From JANQPX01 sp039028235 (GTDB lineage: Bacteria; Pseudomonadota; Alphaproteobacteria; Geminicoccales; Geminicoccaceae), in NCBI GenBank assembly GCA_039028235.1, contig JBCCIN010000225.1, positions 1-8,571 on the forward strand: a DNA stretch of 8,571 nt, given 5' to 3'. How positions within the stretch are numbered: position 1 is the stretch's first letter; the number at the start of each line of letters is the position of its first letter. Position numbers and translations under genes: made by a program. Positions 1 to 5,923 of the stretch are shown piece by piece. Under the pieces are notes generated by a model. The model had not been told where the DNA came from and did not search any database. It saw only the letters and a program-made list of their open reading frames with translations.

Positions 1-675
1 GAGCACTGGCTGGGCACAGACGAGCTGGGGCGGGATATCTGGTCACGCATCGTCCATGGTTCGCGGCTGACGCTCTACATCATCTTCATCGTCGCCATCA
101 TCGTCGGGCCGGTGGGTCTCGCGGTCGGCACCATCGCCGGCTATATGGGCGGCTGGGTCGACCGCATCTTGATGCGGATCACGGACATTTTTCTGGCCTT
201 TCCGCGGCTCATCCTGGCGCTCGCCTTCGTCGCCGCCCTGGGCCCCGGCATCGAGAACGCCGTCATCGCGATCGCCATCACCGTCTGGCCGCCCTATGCC
301 CGCATAGCGCGCGCGGAAACCCTCACGATCCGCCAGGCGGACTACATCGCCGCCGTACGCATTCAGGGTGCTTCGACCGCCCGCATCGTCGGCCGCCACG
401 TGGTGCCCATGTGCATGTCGTCGCTGATCGTGCGCCTGACGCTCGACATGGCCGGCATCATCCTCACCGCCGCCGGTCTCGGTTTTCTTGGCCTCGGCGC
501 GCAGCCTCCCCTTCCCGAATGGGGCGCCATGATCTCGTCGGGCCGACAATATCTCCTGGAGCAATGGTGGGTCGCCACCATGCCCGGCCTCGCCATCTTC
601 ACCACCTCGCTTGGCTTCAACCTCCTAGGCGACGGCCTCCGCGACACCCTCGACCCCCGGCGCGGGGGGGCGTGA
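1..675 (+). CDS. Peptide/nickel-type ABC transporter permease, DppC-like (5' end missing)
   Basis: Inner-membrane permease subunit of a binding-protein-dependent importer of the dipeptide/oligopeptide/nickel family; substrate not deducible. The frame is open from base 1, so the N-terminus lies outside the window; 224 codons remain before TGA at 673. Residues 2-17 carry the diagnostic HWLGTDELGRDIWSR box that follows the first periplasmic segment in DppC/OppC proteins. Hydrophobic segments follow at about 24-50, 63-95, 145-165 and 183-203. The EAA loop that docks on the ATPase is at about 115-136 (Tyr115 to Pro136, central Gly123). The C-terminus has the usual LGDGLRDTLDPR ending, so the 3' end is complete. 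The internal GTG at 112 is not the real start, because the family motif lies upstream of it. The stop overlaps the start of the next gene (GTGA) and is preceded by seven G (664-670). Family assignment is near certain. Confidence 0.95.
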   Translation, partial: EHWLGTDELGRDIWSRIVHGSRLTLYIIFIVAIIVGPVGLAVGTIAGYMGGWVDRILMRITDIFLAFPRLILALAFVAALGPGIENAVIAIAITVWPPYARIARAETLTIRQADYIAAVRIQGASTARIVGRHVVPMCMSSLIVRLTLDMAGIILTAAGLGFLGLGAQPPLPEWGAMISSGRQYLLEQWWVATMPGLAIFTTSLGFNLLGDGLRDTLDPRRGGA

Positions 676-1505
676 ACTTGCCTGAGACTCTGCTTTCGGT
701 TCGGAACCTTTCCGTGAGCTTTGAGCAGCGCGGCCGTCGGATTGAAGCGGTGCGGGGGGTGTCGTTTGAGATGGGGCGGGAGAAGCTCGGGATCGTCGGG
801 GAGAGCGGGTCGGGGAAGTCGCAGACCGGGCGCGCGGTGCTTGGGTTGAGCGAAGGTAAGGTTGAGGCGACACGCCTCCGCTTCCAGGATCTCGACTTGT
901 TGACCCTGGGCCGGCGCATCCGTCGCGATCTACGCGGTGGGAAAATCGGCATGGTGATGCAGGACCCGAAGTTCTCGCTGAACCCAGTCATGCGTATTGG
1001 CAAGCAGCTGGTCGAGGCGCTGAGAGCGCATGAAAAAGTATCAGCGAGTACCGCCCGGCACCGGGCCCTTGCGGCGCTGGAGGCGGTGCAGATCGATGAT
1101 CCGGAACGGGTCTATCGAGCCTACCCGCATGAGCTTTCGGGCGGCATGGGGCAAAGGGCGATGATCGCGATGATGCTGCTGCCGGGACCGGATCTGCTGA
1201 TCGCGGATGAGCCGACCTCGGCGCTGGATGTTACCGTACAGCAGACGGTGCTGCGCATCATGGATCGCCTGGTCCAGGAGCGCGGCATGGGGCTGATCCT
1301 GATCAGCCACGATCTGGAACTGGTCGCCACCTTCTGCGATCGCATCCTGGTAATGTACGCCGGACAGATCGTCGAGATGCTCGCGGCTGATCGCCTGCAC
1401 GATGCGGAGCATCCCTACACGCGAGGGCTGATGTCCTGCCTGCCGAGTGCGGCGACGCGCGGCCGACCGTTGCCGGTGATGAGCAGGGAGGGGGTGCAGC
1501 CTTGA
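672..1505 (+). CDS. Peptide/nickel-type ABC transporter ATPase, OppD/DppD-like, short C-terminus
   Basis: First cytoplasmic ATPase of the importer; hydrolyses ATP to drive transport through the adjoining permeases. With the GTG at 672 it has 277 residues: Walker A GESGSGKS 43-50, Q-loop Gln97, signature LSGGMGQ 155-161, Walker B LLIADE 175-180, D-loop SALD 183-186 and switch His213. The open frame extends upstream to 411, but that part is a shadow of the permease gene; similarity starts at LLSVRNLSVSF. TTG 678 is an alternative start, better spaced (7 nt) from the G-run. The protein reaches the HPYTRGL motif but ends about 25 residues later. OppD/DppD proteins are usually about 320-340 residues and carry a Cys-containing tail there; NikD-like ATPases are short like this one, so a nickel or other small substrate cannot be excluded. 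Its first 200 bases use GGG and CGG codons more than the neighbouring genes do. Confidence 0.93.
   Translation: MNLPETLLSVRNLSVSFEQRGRRIEAVRGVSFEMGREKLGIVGESGSGKSQTGRAVLGLSEGKVEATRLRFQDLDLLTLGRRIRRDLRGGKIGMVMQDPKFSLNPVMRIGKQLVEALRAHEKVSASTARHRALAALEAVQIDDPERVYRAYPHELSGGMGQRAMIAMMLLPGPDLLIADEPTSALDVTVQQTVLRIMDRLVQERGMGLILISHDLELVATFCDRILVMYAGQIVEMLAADRLHDAEHPYTRGLMSCLPSAATRGRPLPVMSREGVQP
1487..1494 (+). promoter_or_regulatory. Ribosome binding site that fixes a TTG start
   Basis: GGAGGGGG lies 7 nt before TTG 1502, inside the end of the preceding ATPase gene. No ATG or GTG in the right frame precedes the family similarity, so this purine block supports TTG as the true start of the second ATPase. 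It also fits translational coupling through the TTGA overlap. Confidence 0.6.
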
Positions 1506-2266
1506 CCCTCATCCGCATCGAGGACCTCGATATCAGCTTCGGCAAAGGGGCGGATCGGGTCGATGCCGTGCGCGACGTGAGCTTCGATGTCACCCGTGGC
1601 GAGTCCTTCGGTCTGGTCGGCGAGAGCGGTTCTGGCAAATCGACCATCCTGCGCGCACTCGCCGGCCTCAATTCCGACTGGCAGGGAATGATCAATTACG
1701 ATGGTGAACCTCTAGCAAGTCGGAAAAAACTCGCCTTCTACAAGAAAATCCAGATGGTGTTTCAGGATCCATTCGGCTCGCTGCATCCGCGCAGGACCGT
1801 TGATCAGACCCTGCGCGAGCCGCTCGCGATCCATCGCATGGATGATCGTGAGCGCCGAATCCTAAAGGTCCTCGACCAGGTGAGGCTCGGCCTGGAATTC
1901 CGCTTTCGCTTTCCCCACCAGCTCTCCGGCGGCCAGCGCCAGCGCGTCGCCATCGCCCGCGCTCTTATTCTGGAACCGGAAACGCTCCTCCTGGACGAGC
2001 CGACCTCGGCGCTGGATGTCTCGATCCAGGCGGAAGTGCTGAACCTTCTCGTCGAGCTTCGCCAAACCTTGGCGCTGACCTTCATCCTTGTCAGCCACGA
2101 CCTCGGCGTGATCGCGCATATGTGTGATCGCCTCGCCGTCATGCGGCAGGGGCGCATTCTCGAATTCGCCGATGGCGGCGTCCTGGCTGACGGCCGGTTT
2201 CATACCGAATATGCCCGGGAACTCTTCTCTGCCAGTCAGGGCTACAGCGCAGAAACGATGGCATAA
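1502..2266 (+). CDS. Peptide/nickel-type ABC transporter ATPase, OppF/DppF-like
   Basis: Second ATPase of the importer, expected to pair with the preceding one as a heterodimer under the two permeases. It has 254 residues: Walker A GESGSGKS 40-47, Q-loop Gln88 in VFQDPFGSLHPR (a typical OppF/DppF sequence), signature LSGGQRQR 141-148, Walker B LLLDE 162-166, D-loop SALD 169-172 and switch His199. The start is TTG 1502, overlapping the previous stop (TTGA), with a good ribosome binding site. It is shorter than the usual 310-330 residues of OppF/DppF and close to NikE-type proteins (about 260); the protein ends soon after the core ATPase fold, without the peptide-family C-terminal extension. 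All catalytic motifs are intact. It is the last gene of the operon. The next 88 bp contain no clear terminator, only a weak GCGC/GCGC stem at about 2275-2286. Confidence 0.93.
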   Translation: MTLIRIEDLDISFGKGADRVDAVRDVSFDVTRGESFGLVGESGSGKSTILRALAGLNSDWQGMINYDGEPLASRKKLAFYKKIQMVFQDPFGSLHPRRTVDQTLREPLAIHRMDDRERRILKVLDQVRLGLEFRFRFPHQLSGGQRQRVAIARALILEPETLLLDEPTSALDVSIQAEVLNLLVELRQTLALTFILVSHDLGVIAHMCDRLAVMRQGRILEFADGGVLADGRFHTEYARELFSASQGYSAETMA

Positions 2267-2342
2267 AGTCGGATGCGCCGAGGCGCTTGCAATCTCTGCC
2301 ACGGACAGGAAGACTTGTCGGTAACGAAGCCGTAAGCCTGCG

Positions 2343-2349
2343 AAGGAGG
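2343..2349 (+). promoter_or_regulatory. Strong ribosome binding site for the VOC gene
   Basis: AAGGAGG, 5 nt before ATG 2355, is a near-perfect match to the 16S rRNA anti-Shine-Dalgarno and the strongest site in the window. It fixes the start of the small VOC protein and suggests efficient translation independent of the ABC operon. Confidence 0.75.
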
Positions 2350-2354
2350 CTGTT

Positions 2355-2762
2355 ATGAAGCTCGGAGCGCTCGATCACATCAATGTGCGCACACGCAGTC
2401 TGGACAAGATGATCGACTGGTACGGCCGCATCCTCGGCATGACCGAAGGGCGCCGTCCGGGCTTCGACTTTCCTGGGGCCTGGATGTATGTCGGCGACAA
2501 GCCTTATCTGCACCTAGTCGGCGTCGACCGTTCGTTGCCGGCCCATCAGGATGACCTTCGCCTCGAGCATTTCGCGCTGTCGGCAACGGGGCTCGCCGGT
2601 TTTCTCGAGCTTCTGAAAGCCGAGCGCGTCGACTACAAGCTCAGCAAGGTCCCGGACTTTCCGATCGTCCAGGTCAATATCTGGGACCCTGACGGCAACC
2701 ACATCCATATCGACTTTCACGAGAATGAGGCGAAAGAGCTCGAGGGCGTATCGATCGCCTAA
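2355..2762 (+). CDS. VOC-superfamily (glyoxalase/dioxygenase fold) protein
   Basis: Small soluble protein of 135 residues made of two beta-alpha-beta-beta-beta modules, the vicinal oxygen chelate fold. Module 1 starts LDHINVRT (His8) and contains FDFPGAW (37-43) and LHLVG (His53). Module 2 starts EHFALSATG (His72) and ends DPDGNHIHIDF (111-121). Members bind a divalent metal and act as lyases, isomerases or dioxygenases, but the sequence does not indicate the reaction. By position His8, His53, His72 and His118 would be the metal ligands. His118 sits where many relatives have Glu (DPDGNxIE), which would make an all-histidine site; this is inference. The gene is 88 bp after the ABC operon on the same strand and 3 bp from the convergent serine hydrolase. 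A link with either is not shown. Confidence 0.85.
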   Translation: MKLGALDHINVRTRSLDKMIDWYGRILGMTEGRRPGFDFPGAWMYVGDKPYLHLVGVDRSLPAHQDDLRLEHFALSATGLAGFLELLKAERVDYKLSKVPDFPIVQVNIWDPDGNHIHIDFHENEAKELEGVSIA

Positions 2763-2765
2763 GCC

Positions 2766-3911
2766 TCACGCAGCGTAAACGGCCTTCTCATAAGCCTCGT
2801 AAAGGCGCATGTAGCGCGGTTCCACGAATGGCAGTGATTGAGTCATGATCACCGCGGCGACATCATGCGCCGGATCGAACCAGTAATGTGTGTTCAGGAC
2901 TCCGGCCCATGACTGCGATCCGGCGGCTCTCATCCCCGGAATGTCGTCTTCGTTTCGTAAAAAGCCGAAGCTGTGGGTGCGATGAGCATCGGGGAGGGGA
3001 TCGCAGTCGGCCGTCACCTCGGGGACGACGGTCACCATCTTCTCGAAGCTCAAACCGTCCATTTGATCCGCAAGCATGGTCCGAAGGCCATCCTCGCTCA
3101 ATAGGCGCTCGCCATCGAGCTCACCGCCATTCAAGAACATCTGAAGAAAGCGCAGATAATCAGGCGCGCTCGAATAGAGGGCGTGCCCCATGCCGTAGAC
3201 TTCGGGCTGAGGCGGTGGGGCGAGATCGAAGGGGCCGAACGTGCCGTCCGGGCCTCTCGCGTAGACCGACGCCAGCCTTGACGCCATCTCGTCGCTCACC
3301 TCGAATGCCGTGCTGGTCATGCCGAGTGGCTCGAAGATCTCCTCCCGGCAATATTGGTCGATGCGCCGGCCATCGACTTTCTCGACAGCCTGACCGAGCC
3401 AGTCGATGCTCGGGCCGTAGCCCCATCGCGTGCCCGGGTCGGTCATCAAAGGATAATTGAGCGCCTGCCGCGTGCCTGTCAGGATCGAGGGATGTCCTGT
3501 CGCTTCCATATAGCGGGGCATGTCGGTATTCCAGAACTCGTACTCCAGACCGCTGGTATGAGTCGCGAGATGGCGAACCGTCGCCTTGGTCTTCGGGGCG
3601 CGCATAACGGGCTCACCGTTCTCAAATCGATCGAGCACCATGAGATCAGCGAACTCGGGCAGGATGTCCTCGACAGGCGTCTCAAGATCGAACTTTCCGC
3701 GGTCGATTGTCATCATCGCCGCCAGCGACCCGACGGCCTTGGTCATGGAGAAGATGCGAAACACCGTCTCCTCGCCAGCCGCACGCCCATCGGCTGCATC
3801 ACCGGCAGCCCCGGAATAGGTCACGCCCATCCGATCTGCCGCCATCGCGACGACAAACGGCACATCCTGGCTGGCAACGGCGTCTTTCAAGATCGCATCT
3901 ATGTTGCTCAT
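2766..3911 (-). CDS. Serine hydrolase, class C beta-lactamase/esterase (EstB-like) family
   Basis: Cytoplasmic-looking hydrolase of 381 residues, close to the usual 380-400 of EstB-type esterases. The nucleophile motif is SMTK, Ser55 to Lys58, in FRIFSMTKAVG. A conserved LATHTSGL stretch is at 115-122. The Tyr base is Tyr165 in GTRWGYGPSIDWLG (YGPS rather than the YxN of true AmpC). Near the C-terminus is WAG at 335-337, replacing the KTG triad; this WAG/WGG form is typical of esterases rather than lactamases. No signal peptide is visible (MSNIDAILKDAV), which argues against periplasmic beta-lactamase activity. The start is ATG with GGGAG 6 nt upstream (3918-3922). Likely activity is hydrolysis of short esters or carbamates; the natural substrate is unknown. 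It converges on the VOC gene with only 3 bp between stop codons, and a weak promoter lies upstream. Confidence 0.9.
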   Translation of the reverse strand: MSNIDAILKDAVASQDVPFVVAMAADRMGVTYSGAAGDAADGRAAGEETVFRIFSMTKAVGSLAAMMTIDRGKFDLETPVEDILPEFADLMVLDRFENGEPVMRAPKTKATVRHLATHTSGLEYEFWNTDMPRYMEATGHPSILTGTRQALNYPLMTDPGTRWGYGPSIDWLGQAVEKVDGRRIDQYCREEIFEPLGMTSTAFEVSDEMASRLASVYARGPDGTFGPFDLAPPPQPEVYGMGHALYSSAPDYLRFLQMFLNGGELDGERLLSEDGLRTMLADQMDGLSFEKMVTVVPEVTADCDPLPDAHRTHSFGFLRNEDDIPGMRAAGSQSWAGVLNTHYWFDPAHDVAAVIMTQSLPFVEPRYMRLYEAYEKAVYAA

Positions 3912-3942
3912 CGGTATCTCCCTGCCACATCGGCTAAGTTCT

Positions 3943-3971
3943 CGTGTAGTGCCGAACCGGCTTGTCGTTAA
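3943..3971 (-). promoter_or_regulatory. Possible promoter of the serine hydrolase gene
   Basis: On the minus strand TTAACG (3966-3971), a 17-bp spacer, then TACACG (3943-3948); this is 5/6 and about 3/6 to the sigma-70 consensus. It lies 31 bp before the hydrolase start codon, a sensible distance. The spacer includes a GCCG/CGGC mini-palindrome (3951-3961). Weak support. Confidence 0.3.
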
Positions 3972-4098
3972 CGCAGTCTACATCGGCGCGGCCCTCGAAG
4001 GCCACAGTGAGGCAGGCTGGTGCCATCGAGAACCTCTGCCCGCAAGCAGCAAAAGAACGCTGACGAAAGGGCGGCGTGCGATCGCACTGATACGGTTT

Positions 4099-4138
4099 GA
4101 TATCGAGGCGAATAGAACTGGCTCTTTGAAGATATCGA
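4099..4138. repeat. Pair of 8-bp direct repeats in the divergent intergenic region
   Basis: GATATCGA occurs at 4099-4106 and again at 4131-4138, 32 bp apart (about three helical turns), each preceded by TTTGA-like sequence. Both contain the palindrome GATATC. They lie between the divergent serine hydrolase and YunG-like genes, 57-96 bp before the latter, so they could be operator half-sites; chance is also possible. The rest of 3912-4194 shows no gene, tRNA or terminator. Confidence 0.3.
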
Positions 4139-4194
4139 TGCTTAAGGTGATGGTCGCGAGGACGTTCGTTAACCATCTCTAGCGGGAGCGTGTT

Positions 4195-4563
4195 ATGGCG
4201 CGCGTGTTTGATGAGCATCTTGTCCGAGCGGCCCTCGACGACGCCTGGTCTTTAGAAACCGCTGCTCAATGGTCCGCGGAAAATCCCGCAAATGGTCAAT
4301 GCAACGTGACGGCGGCGGTTGTTCATGATCTCTTTGGTGGCGCGATCCTTCGGACTCGCTACCCGACCTTTTGGCATTACTACAACCGCATCGACGGTCG
4401 CCGTGTGGACCTGACCGACAGCCAGTTTTCGCGGCCCGGCGCACGCTTCCCCGCACCCGACCGCTACGATGACGACGTCAGCGATCGCGATGCCGCGATG
4501 GAAGGAATCCCAGAGCGAGAATATGACGCTCTAAAAAAAGCTCTCCTTCTCCACCTCGATTAA
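4195..4563 (+). CDS. YunG-family small protein, putative thiol enzyme
   Basis: Soluble protein of 122 residues that I recognise as resembling the Bacillus subtilis YunG family, whose function is not established. Family-like blocks in order: AWSLETAAQW 17-26, ENPANGQCNVTA 29-40, DLFGGAIL 45-52, FWHYYNRIDG 59-68 and VDLTDSQF 71-78. Cys36 in GQC, His61 in WHYYN and Asp72 in the VDLT strand occur in the order seen in papain/NlpC-like thiol hydrolases and transglutaminases, so a Cys-His-Asp catalytic set is plausible; this is inference. There is no signal peptide or membrane segment. The start is ATG with GGGAG 6 nt upstream (4184-4188). An A7 run at 4533-4539 near the 3' end has the in-frame slippery form A AAA AAA; no frameshift is needed for a complete protein. 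It converges on the hydrolase-OsmC gene with a 17-bp gap. Confidence 0.72.
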   Translation: MARVFDEHLVRAALDDAWSLETAAQWSAENPANGQCNVTAAVVHDLFGGAILRTRYPTFWHYYNRIDGRRVDLTDSQFSRPGARFPAPDRYDDDVSDRDAAMEGIPEREYDALKKALLLHLD

Positions 4564-4580
4564 CCGCGAACCGTCGAGCG

Positions 4581-5807
4581 TCAGGTCTTCAGCGCCGAGC
4601 GTATCTTGACCTCATGGGTGAGCGTGCGATGAACCGGGCACTTGTCGGCGATTTCCAGGAGGCGCGCACGCTGGTCATCGTCGAGCTCGCCTTCGAAGGC
4701 GAGCCAGCGGTCAATCTCGTCGATCCTGCCTTCTTTGGTTTCGCAGTCGACACAATCGTCGGCGTGGATTTTTTTGTGGCTAAGGCCGACGGTGACGCAG
4801 CTGAGCGGCCAGCCTTTGCGTTCCGCGTACATGCGGACCGTCATCGAGGTGCAGGCGCCGAGGCCGGCGAGGACGTAATCGTAGGGACCGGGGCCGCTGT
4901 CATCGCCGCCAAAGGACGCCGGCTCATCCGCGATCAGATGGTGTTTACCTGTGCGGACGGTCTGCGTGAATTTACCGTCGCCTGTTTCGCTCACGATCAC
5001 TTCCCCCGATGCCGGAACAAGTTCGGCCTTGGCCGTCTCGGCCGTGGGGAGGTAGCGCGCGGCCCAGGCGGCGAGGACGTCGGCGACGTAGACGGCATCG
5101 GCGCGGCGGGAGAGCAGGTGATCGGCGTCGTCGAGAGAGACGAAGCTCTTCGGATGCTTCGCGGCCTTGTAGATTTCAGCCGCGTTGTCGATGCCGACCA
5201 CGGTGTCACCGGGTGCGTGGAAGACGAGGAGCGCTTTCTTCAAGGCGGCGATATAGGCGCTGGCGTTGTGGCCAGCGATGTCGTCGAGGAATTGCCGCTT
5301 TACAGTGAAGGGCCGACCGGCGATCAGGACCTCGGCCTCGCCTTTGGCGGCGATCTCGGCGGCGGCGGACTGAAACAGATGGGCGACGTGGCCTGGATCG
5401 AAGGGTGCGCCAATGGTGGCGACGGCGACCGCTTCCGGCACGCGCGCGGCCGCAGCGAGCACGGCAGCACCGCCGAGCGAGTGGCCGATCAGCAGGCGGG
5501 GGGCTTCGCCTTCCTCGCGCATGAAATCGGCGGCGGCGACCAGGTCCTCGATGTTCGAGGAAAAGTTCTCATTGGCAAACTCGCCTTCGCTGGCACCGAG
5601 ACCGGTGAAATCGAAACGCAGCACGGCAAAGCCAAGCTCGGCCAGTTCCTGACTGATGCGGGACGCGGCGAAGATGTCTTTCGAGCAAGTGAAGCAGTGG
5701 GCGAACAATGCTGCGGCCCGTGGCGGTCCGGCGGGCAGGTCCAGCCTGGCGGCGAGCGTCTCGCCCTGCTGGTTGACGATCGCCACCTCGCGTGTTCTGC
5801 CGGACAT
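4581..5807 (-). CDS. Bifunctional alpha/beta hydrolase-OsmC fusion protein
   Basis: Two-domain cytoplasmic protein of 408 residues. Residues 1-255 form an alpha/beta hydrolase: HCFTCSKD (37-44) at the oxyanion region, RFDFTGLGASEG (64-75), nucleophile elbow GHSLGG with Ser110, probable acid Asp201 (APGDTVVG) and base His230 (DADHLL). Residues 260-408 form an OsmC/Ohr-type domain with the two family cysteines, Cys319 in GLGACTSMTVRMYA and Cys390 in DKCPVHRTL, the redox pair that reduces hydroperoxides in known members. An extra CVDC pair (Cys352, Cys355) lies between them. The fusion is a known architecture in Proteobacteria; hydrolysis of an ester or thioester coupled to thiol-peroxidase chemistry is inferred, not demonstrated. 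The start is ATG with GGGAG 8 nt upstream. It lies 99 bp after ffh on the same strand, separated by hairpin-rich DNA, so co-transcription is uncertain. Confidence 0.92.
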   Translation of the reverse strand: MSGRTREVAIVNQQGETLAARLDLPAGPPRAAALFAHCFTCSKDIFAASRISQELAELGFAVLRFDFTGLGASEGEFANENFSSNIEDLVAAADFMREEGEAPRLLIGHSLGGAAVLAAAARVPEAVAVATIGAPFDPGHVAHLFQSAAAEIAAKGEAEVLIAGRPFTVKRQFLDDIAGHNASAYIAALKKALLVFHAPGDTVVGIDNAAEIYKAAKHPKSFVSLDDADHLLSRRADAVYVADVLAAWAARYLPTAETAKAELVPASGEVIVSETGDGKFTQTVRTGKHHLIADEPASFGGDDSGPGPYDYVLAGLGACTSMTVRMYAERKGWPLSCVTVGLSHKKIHADDCVDCETKEGRIDEIDRWLAFEGELDDDQRARLLEIADKCPVHRTLTHEVKIRSALKT

Positions 5808-5851
5808 TCCGTGCTCTCCCTTAGATGAAAATCCTTGGCGCCCTCTGAGAA

Positions 5852-5862
5852 GGTCACTGACC
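5852..5862. repeat. Short perfect palindrome upstream of the hydrolase-OsmC gene
   Basis: GGTCA and TGACC around a single C form a perfect 11-bp palindrome 45 bp before the hydrolase-OsmC start. Two weaker stems overlap or follow it: ACCGG/CCGGT at 5860-5880 and TGCC/GGCA at 5874-5885. It could be an operator for the fusion gene or part of the RNA structure after ffh. Confidence 0.35.
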
Positions 5863-5891
5863 GGAGGAGTCGGTGCCGGTTGGCATGATCT

Positions 5892-5923
5892 GGATGAGGG
5901 ACGCTCCTAGCGTCCCAGCATCC
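5892..5923 (-). other. Stem-loop over the ffh stop codon
   Basis: GGGACGCT (5898-5905) and AGCGTCCC (5909-5916) are perfect 8-bp inverted arms around 3 nt. They extend through a 1x2 internal loop into a second 5-bp stem, GGATG (5892-5896) with CATCC (5919-5923). The ffh stop codon (complement of 5907-5909) lies in the loop and top of the stem. In minus-strand RNA no U-tract follows, so it is not a classical intrinsic terminator. It may protect the 3' end, slow the terminating ribosome, or act in Rho-dependent termination. Confidence 0.6.

Noticed and set aside
411..671. Upstream extension of the first ATPase frame inside the permease gene
   Set aside because: The translated extension is His/Arg/Pro-rich and not ATPase-like, while the permease frame over the same bases has the EAA loop and C-terminal motifs. 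The real start is GTG 672 or TTG 678.
2275..2286. GCGC/GCGC inverted repeat after the ABC operon as a terminator
   Set aside because: The stem is only 4 bp and no T-tract follows; too weak to call an intrinsic terminator.
2766..3911. Serine hydrolase as a beta-lactamase resistance gene
   Set aside because: There is no signal peptide, the Tyr motif is YGPS rather than YxN, and WAG replaces KTG. These fit an EstB-like esterase, not a periplasmic AmpC.
3901..4218. Overlapping 93-94 codon open frames on both strands in the divergent intergenic region
   Set aside because: Neither has a good ribosome binding site or recognisable protein sequence, and both overlap flanking gene starts. The region is better read as regulatory.
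3888..4563. Divergent serine hydrolase and YunG-like gene as a new defence or toxin-antitoxin module
   Set aside because: There is no small partner gene, no nuclease, NTPase or membrane effector, and the neighbours are metabolic. Nothing beyond adjacency links the two.
4614..5828. 404-codon open frame on the + strand opposite the hydrolase-OsmC gene
   Set aside because: The minus-strand frame has clear catalytic motifs in two known domains. The plus-strand translation is Gly/Asp/Val-rich with no recognisable motif, as expected for an antisense shadow in high-GC DNA.
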